Assembly: GCA_018224315.1 (NCBI GenBank)
Contig: JAGTVF010000192.1
Span: forward strand, 1-8,704
Origin: Desulfobacterales bacterium
GTDB taxonomy: Bacteria > Desulfobacterota > Desulfobacteria > Desulfobacterales > Desulfosalsimonadaceae
Length of the DNA: 8,704 bases
Reading direction: 5' to 3'
Shown: piece by piece, positions 1 through 7,101 of the stretch
How positions within the stretch are numbered: position 1 is the stretch's first letter
How the letters are laid out: every line of letters starts with the position of its first letter
The notes under the pieces: model-generated
Seen by the model: the letters and a program-made list of their open reading frames with translations, nothing else
What the model was told of the DNA's origin: nothing
Database searches by the model: none
Made by a program: the position numbers and the translations under genes

Positions 1-682
1 CTTCGGCAATCCCTGAAACCGCGGCCACGTCCGCGAGCGTGGCAATCCCAAAACCCACACAACCCGTCACGTCTGCTGCATACTTGAGTCTGTCCACGTA
101 CTCGCCGATCTGGGTGAAATCCAGGCCGCCCGAGCCGGTCACCCCGGTCATGGAAACCATGTAGAGAAATCCCGATGCCCCGCCGGCAATCATTTCCATG
201 CGGTCTTCGGGTGTGGTGGGGGCCACCAGGCGGATCAGGGAAAAGTCCCCGCCGCTCCAGGCGCCGGTGAGCTCGTCGGATTCCTCCGGGGGCAGGTCCA
301 CCACCAGGACCCCGTCTGCGCCCGCGGCAACGCTGTCTTTGTAAAACGCTTCGATGCCGTAGGCCATGACGGGGTTGTAATAGGAAAACAAAACAATGGG
401 CACATTGGATGTATCCCGGATTTTTCGGGTCATCTCCAGGACCCGGCCCAGGTTCATGCCGGATTTCAGGGCCCGGGCCGATGAGCGCTGGATCACCGGC
501 CCGTCTGCCGTGGGATCGGAAAACGGCACGCCCAGCTCCAGAATGTCCACCCCGTTTTCACACATGGCCGAAACAATGGAAAGCGAGATTTCCATGTCCG
601 GATCACCGGCGGTCACAAAGCCCACCAGGGCCTTTTCCCCCTTGTCTTTCAAGCGCGCAAATGTTTCTTCAATCCGTGTCAT
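1..682 (-). CDS. trpA: Tryptophan synthase alpha chain, 3' end cut by the window edge
   Basis: TrpA splits indole-3-glycerol phosphate into indole and glyceraldehyde 3-phosphate and passes indole through a tunnel to TrpB, in the cytoplasm. The reading frame is open from the ATG at 682 to the window edge, giving 227 residues of the usual 265 or so. It begins [11 protein letters not shown]. The catalytic pair lies exactly at Glu49 ([10 protein letters not shown]) and Asp60 ([10 protein letters not shown]), matching enterobacterial numbering. Further TIM-barrel motifs are [36 protein letters not shown] (flexible loop) and VGFGIAT. The start is supported by AAAGGA about 8 nt upstream. It is the last gene of the trp operon and is separated from trpB by a 110-bp gap, longer than any other junction here. 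About 40 C-terminal residues and any operon terminator lie outside the window. The identity is secure. Confidence 0.97.
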   Translation of the reverse strand, partial: MTRIEETFARLKDKGEKALVGFVTAGDPDMEISLSIVSAMCENGVDILELGVPFSDPTADGPVIQRSSARALKSGMNLGRVLEMTRKIRDTSNVPIVLFSYYNPVMAYGIEAFYKDSVAAGADGVLVVDLPPEESDELTGAWSGGDFSLIRLVAPTTPEDRMEMIAGGASGFLYMVSMTGVTGSGGLDFTQIGEYVDRLKYAADVTGCVGFGIATLADVAAVSGIAE

Positions 683-722
683 ACCCTATATCCTTTCAAA
701 AAATCCCAAATCTCTGTTTCAG

Positions 723-785
723 CCCACTGACCCCTGATCTTTGACTACTGATCTCTGACTACTGACCTCTGATCTCTGACCTCTG
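723..785. repeat. Nine-unit tandem heptamer array between trpB and trpA
   Basis: Nine heptamers lie head to tail without a phase break. Read on the minus strand from 785 they are CAGAGGT, CAGAGAT, CAGAGGT, CAGTAGT, CAGAGAT, CAGTAGT, CAAAGAT, CAGGGGT and CAGTGGG, consensus CAGAGRT. Units at the trpB end are the best conserved and they decay toward trpA. One more unit-like heptamer (ATCTCTG on the plus strand, 710-716) lies just outside, shifted by one base. The array fills most of the gap between trpB and trpA, so it should be transcribed within the operon mRNA. I see no convincing open frame or terminator in it. Its function is unknown; slipped-strand expansion of a short motif is the simplest origin. 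Confidence 0.85.
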
Positions 786-792
786 CCTTCCG

Positions 793-2036
<1,244 letters not shown>

Positions 2037-2037
<1 letters not shown>

Positions 2038-2723
2038 CAGAATATTCTCCTTGTGGGATTTTCCGGTTTGCAAAGGCGCACGGCATAGATAAAGTCGCGC
2101 ACCTTTTTTGTATCTTTTCTGCCCGGGGCGGCTTCCACGCCCGAGCTGACATCCACTGCGTCCGGGGCGGCCCGGCCGATGGCTTCGGTGACGTTTTGCG
2201 GGTCCAGGCCGCCGGCAATAATGGTGGGATGATTTTGACCAAACGCCCGGGCCGCGGACCAGTCCCAGGTTTTTGCATTGCCCCCGGGAAGTTTGCCCGC
2301 AGCGCATTCTACTAAAAACGCCGGGGCGTTGTAGGCCCCGGCCGCGTCAATGCCGGGCACGCCGTTGACATAAAGGCACTTGACGGCAAACACATTATTT
2401 TCCCGCAGCCTTTGCACCAGTGCCGGTGACTCTTTTCCGTGGAGCTGGACCGCGGAAAGCCCGCAGGTGGAAGCATTTTGCATGATCGCGTCAAAGGACT
2501 CGTTGACAAACACGCCCACCCGGGCCACGTGGGGCGGGAGCACAGAGGCGATGCGTGCGGCCTGATCAACGGTGACATACCTGGGGCTTTTGGGGTAAAA
2601 CACCAGGCCCACGGCATCAGCGCCCCAGGCCGTGCAGGCAAGGGCGTCTTCCACGGCCGTGATGCCGCAGATTTTGACCTGGATGCGATCGTGTTTGATT
2701 TCCGGGAAATAGCCGGTATACAT
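2037..2723 (-). CDS. trpF: Phosphoribosylanthranilate isomerase, with Glu at the usual catalytic Asp position
   Basis: TrpF carries out the Amadori rearrangement of N-(5'-phosphoribosyl)anthranilate to CdRP, the TrpC substrate. It is a monofunctional 228-residue TIM barrel, near normal length (about 200-210) with short extensions at both ends. Catalytic Cys19 is present in VKICGIT, followed by [36 protein letters not shown] and the phosphate-binding DVSSGVE. The segment aligning with the family's LLD...GGTGKTFDW reads [20 protein letters not shown], so the general-acid Asp (Asp126 in Thermotoga maritima) is replaced by Glu139, with a one-residue longer loop. No other start codon lies between the ATG and KICGIT; AGGGA precedes it by 10 nt. 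It begins 21 bp after trpC and its stop overlaps the trpB start. The identity is secure, and activity with Glu139 is presumed from the intact operon. Confidence 0.96.
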
Positions 2724-2744
2724 GATCTGTTTGTCCCTGTGGGG

Positions 2745-3536
2745 TTATCCGCCAATCAGGCGGGTTAAAAATTTTTCCGGATCATGGGCCTTCACCAGGC
2801 TCTCGCCGATCAAAAACCGGGAGATGCCGGCTTTGAGATTTTGTTCGATATCTTTTCTGGATGCAATGCCGCTGGCGGCCACCGCGATCTGGCCGGGCCC
2901 GAGTTTGGCGGACAAGGACATGGCGGTTTCAATGTCGGTGTCAAACGAGGCCAGGTTGCGGTTGTTAATGCCGATGATGGCCCCACCGGCATCGATTGCC
3001 GCTGCCAGATCGGATTCGGTGTGCACCTCCACCAGGGCGTCCATGCCGAGCTGCGCGCACAGGCCGGAAAATTCCGAGAGCTGCTGTTTCGACAATATGC
3101 GCACGATCAGCAGCACCGCGTCCGCACCCCAGGCCGCAGCCTCATAGATCTGATAGTCGGATATCACGAAATCCTTTCGCAAAACCGGCAGGCTGCATGC
3201 GGCCCTGGCCGCTTTGAGATCTTCCGGGCCGCCCTTGAAAAACGCCCGGTCGGTTAACACCGAAAGCGCGGCCGCCCCGCCGTGTTCATAGCGCCTTGCC
3301 AGGACTGCGGGGTCCAGATCCGCGCAGATATCGCCTTTGGACGGCGAGGCCCGCTTGATCTCCGCGATAATGCGCACCTGGCCGGCGGGCCGGGCCAGGG
3401 CATCGTAAAAGGATCTGCGGCCGGGTGTTTTTGTCCGGGCCTGGTCTTTTAGCACAGACAAGGGGGTTTGCCTGCGGCAGGCAGCCACCTCGTCTTTTTT
3501 GTGGGCCACGATCCGGTCTAAAATATCTGCGGCCAT
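2745..3536 (-). CDS. trpC: Indole-3-glycerol phosphate synthase, with an altered ESGI motif
   Basis: TrpC closes the indole ring, converting CdRP to indole-3-glycerol phosphate with loss of CO2 and water. The 263-residue protein has the normal length of a monofunctional enzyme. Visible active-site elements are Glu59 and Lys61 in IIAEIKRASPSKG, Lys121 in LRKDFVISDYQIYEA, Glu170 in LVEVH, Asn191/Asn192 in GINNRNL, Ser222 in AASGI and the phosphate-binding FLIGESLV. The family normally reads ESGI here; this protein has Ala221 (codon GCC) where the conserved Glu (Glu210 in Sulfolobus solfataricus numbering) is expected. The ATG directly abuts the trpD stop codon (TAA then ATG), so translation is probably coupled. 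Its place between trpD and trpF supports the assignment. Apart from the Ala the catalytic set is complete, so I expect a working enzyme. Confidence 0.97.
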   Translation of the reverse strand: MAADILDRIVAHKKDEVAACRRQTPLSVLKDQARTKTPGRRSFYDALARPAGQVRIIAEIKRASPSKGDICADLDPAVLARRYEHGGAAALSVLTDRAFFKGGPEDLKAARAACSLPVLRKDFVISDYQIYEAAAWGADAVLLIVRILSKQQLSEFSGLCAQLGMDALVEVHTESDLAAAIDAGGAIIGINNRNLASFDTDIETAMSLSAKLGPGQIAVAASGIASRKDIEQNLKAGISRFLIGESLVKAHDPEKFLTRLIGG

Positions 3537-4553
3537 TTACGCGTTCTCCCGGGTAAATTCAATCAGTGCATTGAGTTTATCCATGGCAGCGCCCGAGTCA
3601 ATGGCGTTTTCAGCCAGGGTCAGGCCGCTTTCAACCGATTCGGCCCGCCCGGCGGCCACCAGGGCGGCTGCAGCGTTTAGCACCACAATGTCGCGGCGGG
3701 CACCTTTTTCCCCGGATAGAATGTTTTTGGTGATTTCCGCGTTATATTCCGGATCCCCCCCGGCGATTTCCTCTGGTGCGGCCGTGCGGCCGAAATAGGT
3801 TTCAGGGGAAATGTCATAGGTAATGATCTGCCCGTTGTTTAATTCGCAAACCCGGGTGGGGGCGCACACCGAGATTTCATCCAAACCGTCGTGCCCGTGG
3901 ACCACAAGGGCCCGTTTTGTCCCCAGACGCTGCAGGGCCTTTGCAAACATTTCCGTTAGCTCCGGGGCAAATACCCCGAGAAGCTGGCGATTGGCCGCCG
4001 CCGGGTTGGTCAGGGGACCGAGCATGTTAAAGATGCTTCTCAGGCCCACCTGTTTTCTGGCGTTGGCCGCGTATTTCATGGCCCCGTGGAATTTCGGGGC
4101 AAACAAAAACCCGATGCCGATTTCGGCAATGGCTTCTTCCACGATTTCCGGGTCCACGTCCAGGTTCACACCCAGGGTCTCGAGCACGTCTGCGCTGCCG
4201 CACTGGCTGGAAATGGAGCGGTTGCCGTGCTTGGCCACCACCGCCCCGGCGCCTGCGGCCACAAACGCGGTGACCGTGGAGATGTTAAAGGTCCCGGAGG
4301 TGTCTCCCCCGGTGCCGCAGGTATCAATGACGTCCCGGGCCATGGTTTCGATGCGGATGGCCTTTTTGCGCATAGCCCGGGCCGCGCCGGCCAGCTCGGC
4401 ATAGGTTTCGCCCTTGGTGGCCAGCGCGCCCATAAATGCGCCCACCTGTGCGTCTGTGGTGTTTCCGGAAAAGATTTCACCGAGCATGGCCGACATTTCC
4501 TCCTCGGTCAGATCCTTTCGCTGGTAAATCTTGTAGAGCAGATCTCGAAACAT
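3537..4553 (-). CDS. trpD: Anthranilate phosphoribosyltransferase
   Basis: TrpD transfers phosphoribose from PRPP to anthranilate, the second committed step. The 338-residue protein has the standard length and is not fused to a glutaminase domain. The N-terminal helical part (about 1-70) is followed by the PRPP loop DTCGTGGD (77-84), FNISTVTAF, KHGNRS (108-113), GSADVLETLGV (119-129), the anthranilate-binding FAPKFHGAMKYA, GLRSIFNMLGPLTNP and the metal-binding Asp225/Glu226 pair in HDGLDEIS. The start at 4553 is well set: GGAGG lies 6 nt upstream and the gene starts 13 bp after the trpG stop. Its own stop abuts trpC. All recognised substrate and metal residues are present. A pyrimidine nucleoside phosphorylase relative is excluded by these motifs and the context. 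Confidence 0.98.
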   Translation of the reverse strand: MFRDLLYKIYQRKDLTEEEMSAMLGEIFSGNTTDAQVGAFMGALATKGETYAELAGAARAMRKKAIRIETMARDVIDTCGTGGDTSGTFNISTVTAFVAAGAGAVVAKHGNRSISSQCGSADVLETLGVNLDVDPEIVEEAIAEIGIGFLFAPKFHGAMKYAANARKQVGLRSIFNMLGPLTNPAAANRQLLGVFAPELTEMFAKALQRLGTKRALVVHGHDGLDEISVCAPTRVCELNNGQIITYDISPETYFGRTAAPEEIAGGDPEYNAEITKNILSGEKGARRDIVVLNAAAALVAAGRAESVESGLTLAENAIDSGAAMDKLNALIEFTRENA

Positions 4554-4566
4554 GGGAGTCCTCCGT

Positions 4567-5154
4567 TTATGAATCGTTTTGGCCGGTGGTGCACATCTTG
4601 AGAAAATTTCGCAGAATCCGTTTGCCCGTGGGCGTCATGATGGATTCCGGGTGAAACTGGATGCCTTCTGTGGGATGGGTTCGGTGGCGAAGGCCCATGA
4701 TTTCTCCGTCTTCGGTTCGAGCGCTGATTTCCAGGCATTCGGGCAGGCTGTTTTCGTCCACGGCCAGGGAATGATAGCGCATGGCGGAAAAGGGCTTGCT
4801 GATGCGCGAAAATATGGTTTTTCCGTCCGCGGTCACATTGGAGACCTTGCCGTGCATCAGCGATTTTGCGTGAACAATTTTTCCGCCAAATGCCTGGGCA
4901 ACCGCCTGGTGGCCCAGACATACCCCGAGTATGGGGATCTTTCCGGAATACCGGGTGATGGTTTCAACCGATAAGCCGGCTTTTTCCGGGCTTCCCGGAC
5001 CCGGGGATACCACGATGCCCGAAACCCGGTTTGTGTCCGGATAAGCAATATCAAAGGCGTCGTTTCTGCGCACTTCCACTTCCGCGCCGAGCTGCCGCAG
5101 ATACTGCACCAGGTTGTAGGTAAACGAGTCATAGTTGTCGATGACAAATATCAT
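4567..5154 (-). CDS. trpG: Anthranilate synthase glutaminase subunit
   Basis: TrpG is the class I glutamine amidotransferase subunit that releases ammonia from glutamine and delivers it to TrpE. It has 195 residues, the usual size of a free-standing subunit. It starts MIFVIDNYDSFTYNL, with the oxyanion-loop segment SPGPGSPEKAG (50-60), nucleophile Cys79 in GVCLGHQ, the interface segment MHGKVSNV, RYHSL, and the His168/Glu170 dyad in FHPESIM. It lies 9 bp downstream of trpE; its AAGGGG ribosome site overlaps the trpE stop. Such subunits are sometimes shared with PabB for p-aminobenzoate synthesis. No pabB is seen here, so the operon context makes anthranilate synthesis the main role, with possible double duty that cannot be judged from this window. 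Confidence 0.97.
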   Translation of the reverse strand: MIFVIDNYDSFTYNLVQYLRQLGAEVEVRRNDAFDIAYPDTNRVSGIVVSPGPGSPEKAGLSVETITRYSGKIPILGVCLGHQAVAQAFGGKIVHAKSLMHGKVSNVTADGKTIFSRISKPFSAMRYHSLAVDENSLPECLEISARTEDGEIMGLRHRTHPTEGIQFHPESIMTPTGKRILRNFLKMCTTGQNDS

Positions 5155-5163
5155 GTCCGCCCC

Positions 5164-6654
5164 TTATTGCAGTTGTTGTTGAACCAGTTCCAGGGCCCGG
5201 CCGATGGCCATGGCCTTGTTGACCGTTTCGGTGTATTCGGCCTCCGGGTCCGAGTCGGCCACAATGCCGGCTCCGGCCCGCACGGTCAGGCGGTTTTGGC
5301 TGATGGTGGCCGTGCGGATGGTAATGGCCAGGTCCATGTTGCCGTGAAAGGAAATATAGCCCACGGCCCCGCCGTAAGGCCCCCGGGGTTCGGATTCCAG
5401 CTCTGAGATAATCTCCATGGCGCGCACCTTGGGCGCTCCGCTCAAAGTGCCGGCCGGAAACGAGGCGGCCAGCAGATCCCAGGCGTCCACGCCTTCCATG
5501 AGATCGCAGGTGATGTTGGAGACCAGGTGCATCACGTGGGAGTAGCGCTCCACCACCATCAGGTCCGTGACCTGCACGGTGCCGGTCTCTGCCACCCGGC
5601 CCAGGTCGTTTCTGCCCAGATCCACCAGCATGAGGTGCTCGGCCCGCTCCTTTTCATCCTGGAGCATCTCGTCTGCCAGGGCCCGGTCCTCCTGTTCGGT
5701 TTTGCCCCTGGGCCGGGTGCCGGCAATGGGCCGGAGGGTGGCGATGTTGTTTTCCAGCCGCACCATGGTCTCAGGCGATGAGCCCACCAGCACGGTGTCA
5801 TCCAAGTGCATGAAAAACATGTAAGGCGACGGGTTGATATAGCGCTGGGCCCGGTACAGGGCCGTGGCATCGTCAAAGGGCCGGTTGGCGCAAAAGGGCT
5901 GGGAGATCACCGCCTGGATGATCTCGCCGTCTTTAATCCGGGATTTGGCAATTTCCACGTTTTTTTTGTAAACCGACGCGTCATGGACCGGCTCCAGGGC
6001 AACAGGATCGGCAGCGTTTTGTCCGGCCGGACCCCGGGCGCTTTTTTCCAGGATGGTTTTTTGAAGGGCGTCAATGCGCTGCTGTGCGTTCCGGTAGGCG
6101 GCTTTTGCGTCTGCGTTATCATTTTTAAAACAGATGGCCACCATCATGAGCGTATTTTTGATGTTGTCAAAAATCAGCATCTCATCCGGGATCACAAAGT
6201 CGGCCAGGGGCTGGTCTTTTGGCAGCCGGTTTTCAATGGCCTCGAAAAAGCACACGGTTTCATAGGAAAAATAGCCCACCAGACCGCCCCAGAACCGGGG
6301 CAGTTCCGGGATGACCGCGGGGTTGTAGCGCCCCATGAGTCCGCGCAGAACCGGGAGGGGATCGTTGTTGTGTTCGATTTTTTCGGTTTGGCCGTTTTCT
6401 TCAATTTCCACGCGATGGGCATGCACCCGGACCCGGGTGCGCGCAGACGTGCTTAAAAAACTGTACCGGCCCCAACGCTCCCCGCCTTCCACGCTTTCGA
6501 GCAGAAAGGCCGGGGACTGGCCGGAATAGAGCTTTTTGATCACCGATACCGGGGTTTCCATGTCTGCTAAAATCTCCCGGCAGACGGGCACCACGTTGTG
6601 GCGGGAAAAATATTGTTCAAACGTGTCCTGGTCCGGAAACTGTCGCAGCCGCAT
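5164..6654 (-). CDS. trpE: Anthranilate synthase component I, tryptophan feedback-sensitive type
   Basis: TrpE makes anthranilate from chorismate using ammonia supplied by TrpG; it is the first committed enzyme of the pathway. The chosen protein has 496 residues. The N-terminal regulatory domain holds LLES (51-54), and NPSPYMFF (274-281) follows; both motifs line the tryptophan inhibitor site in enterobacterial TrpE, so feedback inhibition is probably retained. Catalytic-domain motifs are PIAGTRPRG (309-317), LVDLGRNDLGRV, His376 in MHLVS, SGAPKVRAMEI, GPYGGAVGY and the Mg-binding EYTETVNK near 473-480. The frame extends to a TTG at 6711, but that lies inside a terminator hairpin. The ATG at 6654 has AGGAG (6667-6663) 8 nt upstream and a normal N-terminus, MRLRQFPDQDTF. 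It is the first structural gene after the attenuator. Confidence 0.98.
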   Translation of the reverse strand: MRLRQFPDQDTFEQYFSRHNVVPVCREILADMETPVSVIKKLYSGQSPAFLLESVEGGERWGRYSFLSTSARTRVRVHAHRVEIEENGQTEKIEHNNDPLPVLRGLMGRYNPAVIPELPRFWGGLVGYFSYETVCFFEAIENRLPKDQPLADFVIPDEMLIFDNIKNTLMMVAICFKNDNADAKAAYRNAQQRIDALQKTILEKSARGPAGQNAADPVALEPVHDASVYKKNVEIAKSRIKDGEIIQAVISQPFCANRPFDDATALYRAQRYINPSPYMFFMHLDDTVLVGSSPETMVRLENNIATLRPIAGTRPRGKTEQEDRALADEMLQDEKERAEHLMLVDLGRNDLGRVAETGTVQVTDLMVVERYSHVMHLVSNITCDLMEGVDAWDLLAASFPAGTLSGAPKVRAMEIISELESEPRGPYGGAVGYISFHGNMDLAITIRTATISQNRLTVRAGAGIVADSDPEAEYTETVNKAMAIGRALELVQQQLQ

Positions 6655-6709
6655 GTGAGATGCTCCTTTTGAAAAAATGCCTGTTGTCGGTTCCGTGATG
6701 GGTGTAAAC

Positions 6710-6743
6710 AAAAAAGGCCGCGGGATCGCCCCGCGGCCTTTTT
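6710..6743 (-). terminator. Second trp leader terminator (hairpin H2)
   Basis: A perfect 14-bp stem pairs AAAAAGGCCGCGGG (6743-6730) with CCCGCGGCCTTTTT (6724-6711) across a 5-nt loop (GCGAT), followed by one more T, making a run of six. It lies 56 nt before the trpE start, the usual place of a trp attenuator. The A-tract on the other side makes it formally bidirectional. Its ascending arm can pair instead with the descending arm of the first terminator at 6776-6763, which would prevent this hairpin. Confidence 0.92.
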
Positions 6744-6761
6744 GTATGCTGTTTTGAAAAT

Positions 6762-6801
6762 AAAAAAGACCGGGGGCTTAAGGGGCCGCCTCGGTCTTTT
6801 T
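6762..6801 (-). terminator. First trp leader terminator (hairpin H1)
   Basis: The ascending arm begins AAAAAGACCG (6801-6792) and pairs with CGGTCTTTTT (6772-6763). Two further GG/CC pairs form past a bulged A6791 and a bulged C6788, giving 14 bp and a 9-nt loop (CCCCTTAAG). The descending arm runs into TTTTTTATTTTC, a good U-tract. It starts 18 nt after the leader-peptide stop codon, so a ribosome releasing there would sit just short of it. It could act as a terminator, a pause hairpin, or both. Confidence 0.85.
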
Positions 6802-6819
6802 GCTTGCGCTATGGCTGAT

Positions 6820-6909
6820 TTAAACCGGTTTGAAGGCAGACCCTGCTATGCTGGTCCGCCACCACCAGTTCTGGTTTGTTTTCATTGTTTGCAGATTCAA
6901 TAAATTCAT
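6820..6909 (-). CDS. trpL: trp leader peptide with three tandem Trp codons
   Basis: A short frame on the trp mRNA leader carries TGG TGG TGG at 6867-6859 and ends at TAA 6822-6820. From the ATG at 6885 the peptide would have 21 residues, starting MKTNQNWWWRTS and ending GSAFKPV; the stretch WWRTS also ends the E. coli trp leader peptide ([14 protein letters not shown]). From the ATG at 6909 it would have 29 residues. The 6909 start is listed because a weak Shine-Dalgarno-like GGAAAG lies 4 nt before it, while 6885 has none; both share the Trp codons. Its role would be to sense charged tRNA-Trp: ribosome stalling at WWW decides which RNA hairpin forms ahead of trpE. The frame stays open back to 7035, but that part lies upstream of the promoter. 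The leader function is strongly supported by codons, position and downstream terminators; the exact start is uncertain. Confidence 0.85.
   Translation of the reverse strand: MNLLNLQTMKTNQNWWWRTSIAGSAFKPV
6835..6860 (-). promoter_or_regulatory. Attenuator hairpin P1 overlapping the Trp codons
   Basis: GGCGGACC (6860-6853) can pair with GGTCTGCC (6842-6835) as 8 bp with one G-U wobble and a 10-nt loop. The 5' arm begins within the third Trp codon and covers the Arg and Thr codons after it, so a ribosome stalled at WWW would block it. This is the expected layout of the 1:2 stem of a trp attenuator. Pairing is read by eye, without an energy calculation. Confidence 0.6.
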
Positions 6910-6982
6910 GGGGCTTTCCGGTTCAATCAACGACATTCGGGCCCGATGGCCGGTTTGTTCAAATTTGTATGTTTTACGAACC

Positions 6983-7010
6983 AATAAAAGCTTTTTCGCG
7001 GATTTGTCAA
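6983..7010 (-). promoter_or_regulatory. Candidate sigma-70 promoter of the trp operon
   Basis: A perfect -35 box TTGACA lies at 7010-7005. With a 16-bp spacer the -10 would be TTTATT at 6988-6983, matching TATAAT at four of six positions; TATTGG with an 18-bp spacer is a weaker alternative. Transcription would start near 6976, giving a leader of about 320 nt before trpE that contains the leader peptide and both terminators. I see no obvious TrpR-type operator overlapping it, which fits control by attenuation, though absence by eye is weak evidence. Confidence 0.6.
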
Positions 7011-7036
7011 GCAAAAATTTGCCGTAGTTTTTCATT

Positions 7037-7052
7037 TGTGTTTAAAAACACA
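7037..7052. promoter_or_regulatory. Perfect dyad between trp and cinA, possible operator
   Basis: TGTGTTT-AA-AAACACA is a perfect 7-2-7 inverted repeat in the divergent intergenic region. It lies 26 bp upstream of the trp -35 box and just before the cinA candidate -10 (7074-7079). TGTG-N8-CACA resembles CRP/FNR-family half-sites loosely (TGTGA-N6-TCACA) but lacks the inner A/T pair, so no regulator is named. Lacking a long T-run after a GC-rich stem, it is not a terminator. Confidence 0.4.
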
Positions 7053-7073
7053 TTTCGGTATGAATCCTTTAAA

Positions 7074-7079
7074 TACAAT
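7074..7079 (+). promoter_or_regulatory. Weak candidate -10 box for cinA
   Basis: TACAAT matches TATAAT at five of six positions and would give a start near 7086, about 16 nt before the cinA ATG. No good -35 box is visible 16-18 bp upstream; the dyad at 7037-7052 lies at that place, so an activator-dependent promoter is possible. Confidence 0.3.
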
Positions 7080-7101
7080 TGTCAGGATAACAGGAACCCC
7101 A

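Noticed and set aside
2038..2307. Upstream extension of trpB to 2307 (504 residues)
   Set aside because: The extension lies wholly within trpF in another frame and has no TrpB similarity. The ATG at 2037 has a good ribosome site and overlaps the trpF stop.
6655..6711. TTG start at 6711 giving a 515-residue TrpE
   Set aside because: The extra N-terminus would be read from the descending arm of terminator H2, has no ribosome site, and does not resemble TrpE. The ATG at 6654 has AGGAG at good spacing.
6711..6801. CRISPR-like or mobile-element inverted repeats
   Set aside because: The two similar hairpins have GC stems with T-runs, differ in sequence, and lie in the expected attenuator position; no spacer pattern, transposase or target duplication is seen.
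6910..7035. Full 71-residue frame from 7035 as the leader protein
   Set aside because: Its first half contains the candidate trp promoter, so it would not be transcribed from there; only the part from 6936, 6909 or 6885 can be the leader peptide.
7036..7101. GTG-started extension of CinA to 7036
   Set aside because: The extra 22 residues overlap the dyad and candidate -10 box and precede the canonical MIAEIISTGDE start, which has its own ribosome site.
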